Part shown: piece after piece, positions 1-7,476 of the stretch
Layout of the letters: each line of letters opens with the position of its first letter
Numbering within the stretch: position 1 is the stretch's first letter
From: Lachnospiraceae bacterium A4
GTDB lineage: Bacteria; Bacillota; Clostridia; Lachnospirales; Lachnospiraceae
Reading direction: 5' to 3'
DNA: 34,428 nucleotides
Assembly: GCA_000403215.2 (NCBI GenBank)
Contig: KE159532.1
Location: forward strand, 100,810 to 135,237
The notes under the pieces: generated by a model
The model's database searches: none
What the model was told of the DNA's origin: nothing
The model's input: the letters and a program-made list of their open reading frames with translations, nothing else
Position numbers and translations under genes: made by a program

Positions 1-847
1 AGCGGATAGATTCTTTCCTGCCATAAAGTTCAATTTCTGCGTCCTGAAATTCTTCTTTACGGGAGAGGAATGCTTCCTTCAGGTGGACAGCGGCTCCTTT
101 CCTGGGCGGCCGTCCCCTTCTGGATTTACGGGGGCCTGGCTTTTCATATGCGACAGCAGACTTTTTTGCTTTAGTAACGATCTCCATGCGTATGTCTCCA
201 CTGCTGTTAAGGGACTGCAGTCTTTCAAGAGCTGGAACGGTGAGAAAGTATCTGTCCAGCAGGAGCAGGGAATCCCCAAATGTGAGGGCAGCCTGATAAG
301 CATCCTCTACCATCTGTATTACATGGGAGGAGCTGGAAACAGCCGCGTCCTTCCACTCCCTGGCAGCCTGAAGGCCGTCGTGGAGCCGGATGCTTAAGGG
401 GATACATGCCCAGCTGCGTTCATTGCCAGCCAAGATACCAAGACCACCGAACATATGCCCGTGGATATACTCTGGTTTAGCAGAGTTTTCGGATTCCTGA
501 AACAGTTTCTTCACTCCGGGCATCCGCCGCCCTTCTTTGGACTGCTTTACCCCGTCCCCCACAAGGACATGGAAACCGCCTTCCTGATAAAGTGGGGAGT
601 ATTCCTTCACCGCCGAAAACCAGCGCAGACGTAGATTTTCCAGCGACCAGGAGGATGAGCGAAAAAAATGGATCATGGAACCATAACAGCCCGGACAAAG
701 CGCAAGATCGCGGATAACAGAAGTAATACCAAGCTTGTCGGAACGCAGCATCAGACCCAGGGTAATGGTAACAAACCAGCCAAAAGATGCTTTACGGGAA
801 AAACAGGATTCAAAATGGCACAGGACTTTATTAATAAAATTCATCAT
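1..847 (-). CDS. DDE transposase, C-terminus cut by window edge
   Basis: An uninterrupted minus-strand frame runs from an ATG at 847 (a second ATG follows at 844) to the left edge, giving 282 residues with no stop. A VGDGVKQSKEGRR motif puts a likely first catalytic Asp at about residue 98, and a LLLLDRYFLT motif puts the second at about residue 198. This spacing fits an RNase H-fold DDE transposase of the IS4-like superfamily; the third acidic residue would lie beyond the window. After residue 230 comes a basic GRPPRKG stretch. Related proteins are, from memory, common as multicopy transposases in Lachnospiraceae. No strong ribosome site is visible. It acts on DNA in the cytoplasm to move its own element. 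The exact IS family cannot be fixed without the missing end and the terminal repeats. Confidence 0.82.
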   Translation of the reverse strand, partial: MMNFINKVLCHFESCFSRKASFGWFVTITLGLMLRSDKLGITSVIRDLALCPGCYGSMIHFFRSSSWSLENLRLRWFSAVKEYSPLYQEGGFHVLVGDGVKQSKEGRRMPGVKKLFQESENSAKPEYIHGHMFGGLGILAGNERSWACIPLSIRLHDGLQAAREWKDAAVSSSSHVIQMVEDAYQAALTFGDSLLLLDRYFLTVPALERLQSLNSSGDIRMEIVTKAKKSAVAYEKPGPRKSRRGRPPRKGAAVHLKEAFLSRKEEFQDAEIELYGRKESIR

Positions 848-912
848 AATCGTATGGAAAACCACTAGAAAGTATGGTAAACTTATACACAGAATAACTC
901 TTCTGGTGGCTT

Positions 913-946
913 GTATCTTTCTTAAGTGTTGGTAACTTAAAGATAC
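913..946. repeat. Imperfect inverted repeat upstream of the transposase
   Basis: GTATCT...TTAAGT at 913-927 pairs with ACTTAAAGATAC at 935-946, with a three-base bulge and a short loop. It lies about 70 bases upstream of the transposase start, between it and the acetyltransferase. It could be part of the insertion element's end, or a terminator-like stem without a good T-tract. The rest of 848-1111 is AT-rich and shows no gene. Confidence 0.4.
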
Positions 947-1111
947 CATAAATTCATCCTGAAGGGTTATTTTTTTACAAAAAACTTTTTACTCTCAAGT
1001 ATAAATACAGAATATATTGACTGATTTTATGATAAAAATCTGATATTATCAAATGGAAAACAGCATACAGAAAACAGCGAAAAAGCCGCAAAGGCGGTAT
1101 GGAGGATGAAA

Positions 1112-1765
1112 ATGGACAATCAGACAAACAAGAAGATGACAAACAGTGAGCGAAGAGATGCGGGCATGGCGTATATTTCAGACGAGAGCGTCTTTGAGGA
1201 GCAGCGTGTATGTAGGAAAATTTTGCAGCGGCTGAATTTTATGGACCGCTCTGACTTTGCAGCCATCAGTGAAGTGGTGAAGGAGTTGTTTGGCAAGTCG
1301 GACGGCGCTTTTGTCAATCCGCCGTTTTACTGCGATTACGGAAAGCATATTGAGGTGGGCAAAAACTTTTTTGCGAATTATAACTGCACGCTGCTGGATG
1401 TGGCAAAAATCAAGATTGGCGACAACTGCCAGATGGCGCCCAATGTGGCAATTTACACGGCTGGACATCCTGTCCACCCAGTCAGCCGCAACTCGGCATA
1501 TGAGTACGGCAAGGAAGTGACAATCGGCGACAATGTCTGGCTTGGCGGCAATACCGTTGTCTGCCCCGGCGTGCATATTGGGAGTAATGTGGTGATTGGC
1601 GCAGGCAGCGTGGTGACGAAGGATATTCCAGACTGGTGTATCGCGGCGGGAAATCCCTGCAAGGTGCTGCGCAAGATTACGGACGACGACAAGCGAATGC
1701 TGTTCCGCGATGAGGAGATCGACGAGAGCGCATGGAATGACATTGTGACACGAATGAAATTTTAG
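1112..1765 (+). CDS. Sugar O-acetyltransferase (maltose/galactoside acetyltransferase type)
   Basis: A 217-residue protein of the left-handed beta-helix (hexapeptide repeat) acetyltransferase family. It is expected to move acetyl from acetyl-CoA to a hydroxyl of a maltose- or galactoside-like sugar in the cytoplasm. The N-terminal helical segment matches the Maa/LacA cap. The C-terminal half shows hexapeptide turns such as IGDNVWLGGNTVVCPGVHIG. The TAGHPVHP motif contains the expected catalytic His, about residue 119. The tail GNPCKVLRKI is typical of the family. I start at ATG 1112 because GGAGG at 1101-1105 sits six bases before it; the in-frame ATG at 1106 touches that site. It appears to be a single-gene unit. 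The true substrate cannot be read from sequence, and these enzymes are often called detoxifying. Confidence 0.9.
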   Translation: MDNQTNKKMTNSERRDAGMAYISDESVFEEQRVCRKILQRLNFMDRSDFAAISEVVKELFGKSDGAFVNPPFYCDYGKHIEVGKNFFANYNCTLLDVAKIKIGDNCQMAPNVAIYTAGHPVHPVSRNSAYEYGKEVTIGDNVWLGGNTVVCPGVHIGSNVVIGAGSVVTKDIPDWCIAAGNPCKVLRKITDDDKRMLFRDEEIDESAWNDIVTRMKF

Positions 1766-1836
1766 CGCTTTTCTGCGGCTTCATTTTCTGGATTGGAAGA
1801 TGCTGGCAATATTATGAAAAAATGAGCAGGTATGTG

Positions 1837-1879
1837 AAACAGTTTTGCGAAATGTGAAATCGTTCACACAAAACTGTTT
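1837..1879. promoter_or_regulatory. Composite hairpin with cre-like core
   Basis: AAACAGTTTTG (1837-1847) pairs perfectly with CAAAACTGTTT (1869-1879). Inside it, TGTGAA (1853-1858) pairs with TTCACA (1863-1868) around ATCG, with CGAAA bulged on the left. The inner part TGAAATCGTTCACA (1855-1868) matches 12 of 14 positions of the CcpA cre consensus TGWAARCGYTWWCW. It lies about 35 bases upstream of the -35 of the next promoter and downstream of the acetyltransferase. No T-tract follows on the plus strand, so an operator is more likely than a terminator. A LacI-family protein, CcpA or the regulator at 4297-5274, is the natural binder; this is inference. The remainder of 1766-2075 holds the promoter below and an unrecognised leader. 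Confidence 0.55.
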
Positions 1880-1913
1880 AAAAATTATTTAGAAAATTTA
1901 GGAAAAATGACTA

Positions 1914-1942
1914 TTTACAACACTTTTGCTATAGTATATGAT
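1914..1942 (+). promoter_or_regulatory. Promoter for the HPr-like gene/GH13 unit
   Basis: TTTACA (1914-1919) and TATGAT (1937-1942) are separated by exactly 17 bases, a near-consensus sigma-A promoter. Transcription would begin near 1949 and give a leader of about 125 bases before the start codon at 2076. I see no known riboswitch in that leader. Confidence 0.7.
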
Positions 1943-2075
1943 AAAGTCATACATGAAACCGATAACACACTGCGATACTTTTTCAGGATATGGCACTGTC
2001 AGGAAACAGGGCTTGCGCAGCAGATCGGCAGAAACCATACAAAAGTTAAACTTATTTTTGGAAAGGAATGATTTT

Positions 2076-2309
2076 ATGCGGAAGGTAAATATTAAGTTTA
2101 GGGATGTAGAGCAGGTAAGACAGTTTGTGAACACGATTGACAAATTTGACGCGAGTTTTGACCTTGGTTCGGGGAAGAAGGTGGTCGATGCAAAATCCAT
2201 ACTTGGTGTGATGGCACTGGATTTGTCTGGCCCCCTCTGCCTGAGATATCATTCAGACGATAAGGAGATTGAGGAAAAAATAGCGCCGTTTGTATATATG
2301 GAAGCATAA
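2076..2309 (+). CDS. HPr-like protein without the active-site His (Crh-like)
   Basis: A 77-residue HPr-fold protein. The second half aligns with HPr by eye: DKFDASFDL matches the SKYDADVNL region, and AKSILGVMAL matches LKSIMGVMSL, so the regulatory Ser46 of HPr corresponds to Ser41 here. The HARP segment with His15, which carries phosphate in the PTS, is replaced by a sequence around DVEQVRQF with no His. It therefore cannot pass phosphate to sugars in the usual way. Bacillus Crh has the same combination and acts as a CcpA co-regulator once Ser46 is phosphorylated; that role here is inference. I start at ATG 2076 because GGAAAGG at 2060-2066 precedes it; an upstream in-frame extension to 1938 would begin inside the promoter. 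It is followed closely by the GH13 gene. Confidence 0.75.
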   Translation: MRKVNIKFRDVEQVRQFVNTIDKFDASFDLGSGKKVVDAKSILGVMALDLSGPLCLRYHSDDKEIEEKIAPFVYMEA

Positions 2310-2365
2310 TAAATAAAAACCGAATAAAAAATAAAATCCGTCAGGAAGGAATGAGAGGTGTGGTC

Positions 2366-4201
2366 ATGGGAAAAGAGGACAAAGTTTTTTTGGAAAGGCT
2401 GGAACGCCATCATGATGAGCTGCGCTGGCTCTATATGGAGTTGTATGACAATGATTCCATGTTTGCTGAGCTTAGCGACAATCTGAGGCAGTTTTATCTT
2501 GCCAGGAACAAGGAGTTGAAAAAAAGCGATGCGCAGCGCGCAGAAAATGCGGGCTGGTACAAACAGAATGACATGCTCGGCATGATGTTCTACATCGACA
2601 ATTTTGCCGGCAATATGAAGGGCGTGCAGTCAAAGCTCGACTACATAGAACAGTGCAATGTGAACTATATCCATCTGATGCCGTTTCTCGATACGCCCAA
2701 GGGGCGCTCAGACGGCGGGTATGCCGTATCAGATTTTCGAAAAGTGCAGTCAAAGCTTGGTTCAATGGAGGACTTGGACAGTCTGACTGCCGCCTGCCAC
2801 AAGAAGGGCATCAACGTCTGCATGGACTTTGTTATGAACCATACATCCGAGGAACATGAGTGGGCGAAAAAGGCACGTCAGGGAGACGGTGAGTACATGA
2901 GCCGCTATTTCTTCTATGATAATGCAGCAATTCCCCAGCAGTATGAAAGGACAGTTCCGCAGGTTTTCCCAATAACTGCACCGGGCAACTTCACATGGCT
3001 GCCGGACATAAACCACTATGTCATGACCACCTTTTATCCCTATCAGTGGGATTTGAATTATAAAAATCCAAGAGTCTTTAATGAGATGATGTACAATTTC
3101 CTCTATCTGGCAAACAGGGGAATCGACATTATCCGCATTGACGCAGTCCCTTATATATGGAAGGAATTGAACACGCCATGCCGCAATCTGAAACAGGTAC
3201 ATACTATTGTGCGCATGATGCGCATGATTAGTGAGATTGTCTGTCCGGGCGTGCTGCTGCTCGGCGAGGTTGTCATGGAGCCGGAGAAGGTGACACCGTA
3301 TTTTGGCACTGTCGAGAAGCCAGAGTGCCATATGCTCTACAATGTAACCACGATGGCGACCACATGGCACACGGTTGCAACGCGCGATGTGAAGCTGTTG
3401 AAAAAGCAGCTAGATATTGTGAATGCGCTTCCCAAGGATTATGTATTTCTAAATTATCTGCGCTGTCATGATGATATCGGCTGGGGGCTTGACTATGCCA
3501 CCTTGCAGATGGACGGTATGGAGGAGAGAGCGCACAAAAAATACTTAAATGACTATTTTCAGGGATACGACGGCGGCAGCAACAGCCGCGGCGAGCTGTA
3601 TAACGCGGACCCCGTCACTGGCGATGCGCGGTTCTGCGGGACGACAGCGTCTATGTGCGGCGTAGAGAAAGCCGCATATGAGTGTGATACTGCCGCGCTC
3701 GAAAAGGCAGTAAAGATGGACTTGATGCTTCACGCATACATGTTTATGCAGTCAGGCATCCCTGTGCTGTACAGCGGGGATGAAATCGGGCAGCTTAATG
3801 ATTATCATTATAAGGAGGACGCGGACAAGGCGCCGGATTCAAGGTATATCCACCGCGGGCCGATGGACTGGAAGCAGGCAGCTAAGTTTCAGGACACAGA
3901 CACAGTGGCGGGAATGATGTTTCAGGGCTTAAAGCAGTTAGAGACTATCCGAAAGGCGCAGAAGGTATTTGTCTCCTATGCGGACACATGGACAGTTGAC
4001 ACAAGAGATGCTTCGGTATTGTGCATTGGCAGATATTTTGAGGGTGAGACCTTGTACGGCATTTTTAATTTTAGTGAAACAGACAGAACAGCATGGCTGG
4101 ACAGTGTGGCTGGTGACGGTACAGATCTGATAACGGGGGAAAAGAAAAACTTGGCGCAGATAGAAATTCCGGCATATGGATATTTTTATCTCAAAAAGTG
4201 A
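2366..4201 (+). CDS. Amylosucrase-like GH13 glycoside hydrolase/transglucosylase
   Basis: An alpha-amylase superfamily enzyme of about 611 residues, closest by eye to amylosucrase (GH13 subfamily 4), which splits sucrose and transfers glucose to an alpha-1,4-glucan. It has the amylosucrase-type N-terminal helical region (to about residue 90). The (beta/alpha)8 motifs are in order: DFVMNHTSEEHEW, GIDIIRIDAV with nucleophile Asp259, LLLGEVVMEP with acid/base Glu301, and NYLRCHDDIGW with His368-Asp369. That last motif closely matches Neisseria amylosucrase from memory. There is no signal peptide, so it acts in the cytoplasm. ATG 2366 follows AGAGGTG by five bases; ATG 2351 is the alternative, with a ribosome site almost touching it. 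It sits between the HPr-like gene and a LacI repressor, which suggests a sucrose- or glucan-responsive operon. Sucrose hydrolase or phosphorylase activity is possible. Confidence 0.85.
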   Translation: MGKEDKVFLERLERHHDELRWLYMELYDNDSMFAELSDNLRQFYLARNKELKKSDAQRAENAGWYKQNDMLGMMFYIDNFAGNMKGVQSKLDYIEQCNVNYIHLMPFLDTPKGRSDGGYAVSDFRKVQSKLGSMEDLDSLTAACHKKGINVCMDFVMNHTSEEHEWAKKARQGDGEYMSRYFFYDNAAIPQQYERTVPQVFPITAPGNFTWLPDINHYVMTTFYPYQWDLNYKNPRVFNEMMYNFLYLANRGIDIIRIDAVPYIWKELNTPCRNLKQVHTIVRMMRMISEIVCPGVLLLGEVVMEPEKVTPYFGTVEKPECHMLYNVTTMATTWHTVATRDVKLLKKQLDIVNALPKDYVFLNYLRCHDDIGWGLDYATLQMDGMEERAHKKYLNDYFQGYDGGSNSRGELYNADPVTGDARFCGTTASMCGVEKAAYECDTAALEKAVKMDLMLHAYMFMQSGIPVLYSGDEIGQLNDYHYKEDADKAPDSRYIHRGPMDWKQAAKFQDTDTVAGMMFQGLKQLETIRKAQKVFVSYADTWTVDTRDASVLCIGRYFEGETLYGIFNFSETDRTAWLDSVAGDGTDLITGEKKNLAQIEIPAYGYFYLKK

Positions 4202-4296
4202 TAGATGGCGTATCCTGCGTTTTTATCCAAAGGCTGTGTGTGATGCACGGCTGGGGCAAAACCGCAGCAGCGCAGGTATGAAAAGGGGCGGTGCAG

Positions 4297-5274
4297 ATGA
4301 ATATAGCAGATATAGCGAAGATGGCGGGCGTTTCGCGGGCGGCTGTATCGCGTTATTTTAATAATGGATATATTTCGGAGGAAAAGCAGGCGGCAATCCG
4401 CAAAGTGGTGGAGGAGACTGGCTACCGTCCTTCCATTCAGGCGCAGACACTGCGGACGAAACGGACAAAAATGATTGGCGTGATTGTGCCCAAAATTGCT
4501 TCCTCGTCCATTGGGCGGATTGTCGAGGGAATGCTTGCGGAGTTTCATGACAGCGACTACCGTATGCTGCTCGCAGTTACCCAGAATGAGCCGCAGAAGG
4601 AGATTGATTATCTGGCGGCGTTCAATGACAAGCAGGTTGACGGAGTCATACTGGTTGCGACAGTGTTCACGGCGGCGCATAAGCGCACGCTGAAAAGCAT
4701 GTCTGTTCCAGTTGTGATTGTAGGCCAGCATCTGTCAGGATACTGCTGTGTGTACCATGACGATTATCATGCCTGCTATGACCTCACAAAGCTGATGTTC
4801 GAGAAGGGCAGGACGACGCTTGGCTTTATGAGTGCGATGTGGCAGGACAAGGCGGCTGGCGAGGCAAGATACAAGGGATTCTGCGATGCGGTGTGCGACA
4901 TGGGGCGCAAAGAGCTTGCCCAAAATGTTGTCATTGCAGATTTTACGCTTGCTTCCGGCTATGAAAAGACCGGGGACATACTGAATAAATGCGCCGGTCT
5001 GGACGGACTGGTCTGTGCGACGGACGCGATGGCGGTCGGTGCGATGCGGTATTTGCGGGAGCATGAGATTCCAGTCCCGCAGAAGATTCTGGTAGCGGGA
5101 CATGGGGATTCTGAGATTACGCGCATGACAGTGCCGTCGCTGATTACAGCGCACTATTATTACGAGAAAAGCGGCAGGATCTCCGTGCGCAGGCTGATGG
5201 AATTGCTTCGGCATGAGGAAGGCGCTGTGGAGGAAGTCAAGCTGGGGTATGAGATTGTGGATTTAAATGGATAA
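4297..5274 (+). CDS. LacI-family transcriptional repressor
   Basis: A 325-residue regulator. The N-terminal helix-turn-helix (IADIAKMAGVSRAAVSRYFN, residues about 3-22) and hinge helix region (to about residue 55) are typical of LacI/GalR proteins. The rest is a periplasmic-binding-protein-like sugar sensor, with GVILVAT and LVAGHGDSEITRM segments. ATG 4297 is preferred because AAAAGGGG at 4281-4288 is well spaced; GTG 4291 is in frame and possible. It follows the GH13 gene by 95 bases with no terminator between them and is followed by a strong one, so it is probably the last gene of the operon and its local repressor. From memory, close relatives sit beside sucrose genes and are called ScrR-like. 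The palindrome at 1837-1879 is a candidate operator. Confidence 0.88.
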   Translation: MNIADIAKMAGVSRAAVSRYFNNGYISEEKQAAIRKVVEETGYRPSIQAQTLRTKRTKMIGVIVPKIASSSIGRIVEGMLAEFHDSDYRMLLAVTQNEPQKEIDYLAAFNDKQVDGVILVATVFTAAHKRTLKSMSVPVVIVGQHLSGYCCVYHDDYHACYDLTKLMFEKGRTTLGFMSAMWQDKAAGEARYKGFCDAVCDMGRKELAQNVVIADFTLASGYEKTGDILNKCAGLDGLVCATDAMAVGAMRYLREHEIPVPQKILVAGHGDSEITRMTVPSLITAHYYYEKSGRISVRRLMELLRHEEGAVEEVKLGYEIVDLNG

Positions 5275-5289
5275 AATCTGATTTATAGA

Positions 5290-5326
5290 GCAAGATAAAC
5301 AAAAAACTTGTTTATCTTGCTTTTTT
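5290..5326 (+). terminator. Intrinsic terminator after the LacI gene
   Basis: GCAAGATAAACA (5290-5301) pairs perfectly over 12 bp with TGTTTATCTTGC (5309-5320), with a seven-base loop and six T's directly after. It closes the HPr-like/GH13/LacI operon and separates it from the accessory block. Confidence 0.92.
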
Positions 5327-5355
5327 GTTTTATACTGAAGGAGGAGGTGTTAGTT

Positions 5356-6474
5356 ATGAAGCTGTTACGAGTAGTGGCAAGCTATTTTAAAAATTGCAGG
5401 GATAATTTTATGATTGATTTGATATCCAAATCAAAAAGGACTTCGGAAGATAAGGAATATGAATTGCACGAAATAGATGAGGGATTATATGTATATAATA
5501 CTGTTGCATTTGTTGGCAAAAATGCTTCTGGGAAAACAACGGCTGTAGAGCTGCTGGATTGTTGCTATTCCATATTAGGAGAATTTCGCGTTGAGAACAA
5601 AACATATCAATATGACCATGTTACACTGGATATCATTTTTTACCATGAAGGAATGATTTACAGGTATTTTACAAAGCTGGAAGCAGATGCATCGTTAGAA
5701 AATAAGGCTGTGTTTACCGACCAGCATATTTTTCAAAAAAAATACTATAAATCAAGGTCAAAATCAGTTTATGACGAGCGTGACTTTAAGGAGATGGAAG
5801 ATTTAGGCAGTCTGCCTGAAGATACATCCATCGTATTTTTTGTACTAAAGAAAAAGCAGACCAGAGCACTGTATTTTGACAGTGAAGGAAAAGGGGCATC
5901 TACGTATCAGCTTTTATTTAAGGCACTTCGAAATTATAAAATTTCAACAGAGGTATTGGCAGATATTATCCATATATTTGATGAAAATATTTGTGGGTTA
6001 CAGATGGTTGATGACAACAATTATAAACTGCTGTACAAAGCGGAACAAAAAATCGTTTCTGATACGGAATTAGTTCATTTGTTATCCAGCGGAACGACAA
6101 AAGGGATTTTGCTGTATACGATGGCAGCAGCTTCCTTACAGATGGGGTTTGATTTGATTATAGATGAAATAGAAAATCATTTTCATAAAACGCTGGTTGA
6201 AAATTTGATTAGCTTCTATAAAGACAAGATGGTGAACAGAAACAAAGCTGCTTTATTGTTTACGACACATTATTGCGAAGTGCTTGATTTATTCAACAGG
6301 CGTGATAATATTTGGATTTCGAAATCAAAAGAAAAGGTTTATCTTGAAAATATGTATGAAAATTTTGATATTCGGACTGAGCTTTTAAAAAGCAATCAGT
6401 TTAATAGCAATGCTTTTGACACAGCAGTAAATTATGAGGAACTTATGAATTTAAAAAGGAAGTTAATGGAATGA
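5356..6474 (+). CDS. AAA/ABC-type ATPase of a putative two-gene defence module
   Basis: A 372-residue ATPase of the SMC/ABC-like AAA group found in OLD, RloA/RloC and PARIS-type systems. Walker A is GKNASGKTT at residues 54-62. An ABC-signature-like LLSSGTTKG lies near residue 245. Walker B is DLIIDEIENHFHKTL with Asp270-Glu271. An H-loop-like LLFTTHYCE follows about 45 residues later. No nuclease domain is fused to it. I start at ATG 5356, after AAGGAGGAGGTG at 5338-5349. The stop overlaps the next gene's start in ATGA (6471-6474), so the two are translationally coupled. A TATACT at 5331 is too close to the ribosome site to be an ordinary promoter. The gene is visibly AT-richer than its neighbours, which suggests transfer. 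An anti-phage role is inferred from architecture only. Confidence 0.8.
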   Translation: MKLLRVVASYFKNCRDNFMIDLISKSKRTSEDKEYELHEIDEGLYVYNTVAFVGKNASGKTTAVELLDCCYSILGEFRVENKTYQYDHVTLDIIFYHEGMIYRYFTKLEADASLENKAVFTDQHIFQKKYYKSRSKSVYDERDFKEMEDLGSLPEDTSIVFFVLKKKQTRALYFDSEGKGASTYQLLFKALRNYKISTEVLADIIHIFDENICGLQMVDDNNYKLLYKAEQKIVSDTELVHLLSSGTTKGILLYTMAAASLQMGFDLIIDEIENHFHKTLVENLISFYKDKMVNRNKAALLFTTHYCEVLDLFNRRDNIWISKSKEKVYLENMYENFDIRTELLKSNQFNSNAFDTAVNYEELMNLKRKLME

Positions 6475-7004
6475 AATATTTAATCATGTGTGAAGGTCCA
6501 AATGAGTTAGAAATTGTGAAAATTCTTTTAGAGAATGATTTGTTGCTCTTTGATAAAGATGAGCTGCTCAATTTGATTCCATATCATGCCAGACAGATTG
6601 ATAAGTCGCCAGCTGTACAGCTGGCTTTAAATATTTATCCGGGAGAAGTAACGGTATTGCGCATTGGTGACGGATTGACAGAGAAACTTCGGATTCCAAA
6701 TAAATACAAAGATAAAATTATTGCAGTGGAAAAGTACTGCACAAAGCCTGAATTAGAAATGCTTTTAATCATAGCGGAAAATTTACTAGATGAGTACAAT
6801 AAGGTAAAATCGGCAAAAAAACCCAAAGTATTTGCAAAAGAGCATATTCAATGTGGGCATCAGAAATATGATAACAGTACACGGTTTTATGAATTGTATT
6901 TTGGCAGAAATCCGCTGCTGCTTGCTGCAAGCATTAAAGAGTATAAAAGAAAACATGGCAGTCACAAAAAAGAGGAGAGGTATTTGGCAGATTTATTGAA
7001 ATAA
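6471..7004 (+). CDS. TOPRIM-like (RloB/AbiLii-like) partner of the ATPase
   Basis: A 177-residue protein. The N-terminus YLIMCEGPNELEIVKILL has the strand-Glu-Gly-helix pattern of a TOPRIM fold (Glu8). A second strand VTVLRIGDG and the motif YCTKPELEMLLIIAE around residue 90 resemble the later acidic motif of RloB/DUF4276-like proteins. The classical DxD is not clear, so nuclease activity is uncertain. The C-terminus ends with a basic segment and YLADLLK. It overlaps the upstream ATPase gene by four bases and shares its low GC. From memory, similar small proteins occur in Lachnospiraceae beside AAA ATPases and have no assigned function. The likely role is effector (nuclease-like) with the ATPase as sensor or regulator, by analogy with OLD/Gabija and PARIS; this is inference. 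Confidence 0.6.
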   Translation: MKYLIMCEGPNELEIVKILLENDLLLFDKDELLNLIPYHARQIDKSPAVQLALNIYPGEVTVLRIGDGLTEKLRIPNKYKDKIIAVEKYCTKPELEMLLIIAENLLDEYNKVKSAKKPKVFAKEHIQCGHQKYDNSTRFYELYFGRNPLLLAASIKEYKRKHGSHKKEERYLADLLK

Positions 7005-7008
7005 AAAC

Positions 7009-7063
7009 TTGACATTAGTATGACAATCTGTTATTCTTAAAGCATAACAAGCTGTCGTACTAA
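7009..7063 (+). promoter_or_regulatory. blaI promoter with paired operator half-sites
   Basis: TTGACA (7009-7014), a 17-base spacer and TATTCT (7032-7037) form a strong promoter just after the TOPRIM-like gene. TTAGTATGACA (7015-7025), inside the spacer, and TGTCGTACTAA (7053-7063), downstream of the start point, are inverted copies matching at 10 of 11 positions. The GACA/TGTC half-sites and their place across the promoter fit autorepression by a BlaI/MecI-type dimer. Binding is inferred. Confidence 0.65.
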
Positions 7064-7092
7064 AAACACCTGCAATGAAGGAGGATTTCATA

Positions 7093-7473
7093 ATGCTGCA
7101 ACAAATATCAGACGCCGAACTGGAAATTATGAGAGTGGTCTGGGCAAAAAATAAAGAGCCGTTGCTGTTTGCCGAGCTGACAGATGAACTGGCGGCAAAG
7201 GGCAGACCGTGGCAGAAAAATACCCTGATTACACTGCTCAACCGCCTCGTCAACAAGGGCTTTCTAAAAGCAAAGAAAATCGGGCGCCGCAATGAGTACA
7301 CGCCTCTGGTGTCGGAAGCGGAATACCAGACGGCACAGACAAAACATTTTTTGGAGAAGCTATATGAGGGGAGTGCGTCAGGGCTTGTCGCCACGCTGAT
7401 TTCAGGTGATCTGCTGACCGACGAAGAGTACAGCGAACTAAGGCAGATGCTGGAGAAAGACGAAAAGAGGTAG
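7093..7473 (+). CDS. blaI: BlaI/MecI/CopY-family repressor
   Basis: A 126-residue winged-helix repressor: ISDAELEIMRVVW at the N-terminus, then the recognition helix segment KNTLITLLNRLVNKGFL, and a C-terminal dimerisation helix region. Family members repress their own operon and are inactivated when a BlaR1/MecR1 membrane protease is triggered. I start at ATG 7093, downstream of AAGGAGG at 7078-7084; the in-frame ATG at 7075 overlaps that site. The M56 gene follows after three bases, so the two are co-expressed. The paired half-sites at 7015-7063 are the expected autoregulatory target. No beta-lactamase or penicillin-binding protein gene is nearby, so the regulon is probably something else. 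Confidence 0.9.
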   Translation: MLQQISDAELEIMRVVWAKNKEPLLFAELTDELAAKGRPWQKNTLITLLNRLVNKGFLKAKKIGRRNEYTPLVSEAEYQTAQTKHFLEKLYEGSASGLVATLISGDLLTDEEYSELRQMLEKDEKR

Positions 7474-7476
7474 ATT

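Noticed and set aside
1853-1868. TGTGA-N6-TCACA as a CRP-cAMP site
   Set aside because: It matches the enteric CRP pattern, but Clostridia of this kind usually control carbon use through CcpA and LacI-type proteins, and the core also fits a cre; I kept the cre reading.
2762-3370. Minus-strand open frame of 202 residues inside the GH13 gene
   Set aside because: It is the complement of the catalytic core of a well-supported enzyme; no start signal and no recognisable domain.
4186-4731. Minus-strand open frame of 181 residues over the LacI gene start
   Set aside because: It is antisense to the helix-turn-helix coding region and has no ribosome site or protein-like motif.
5308-5355. Upstream in-frame extension of the AAA ATPase
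   Set aside because: It would start inside the terminator hairpin; ATG 5356 has a very strong ribosome site.
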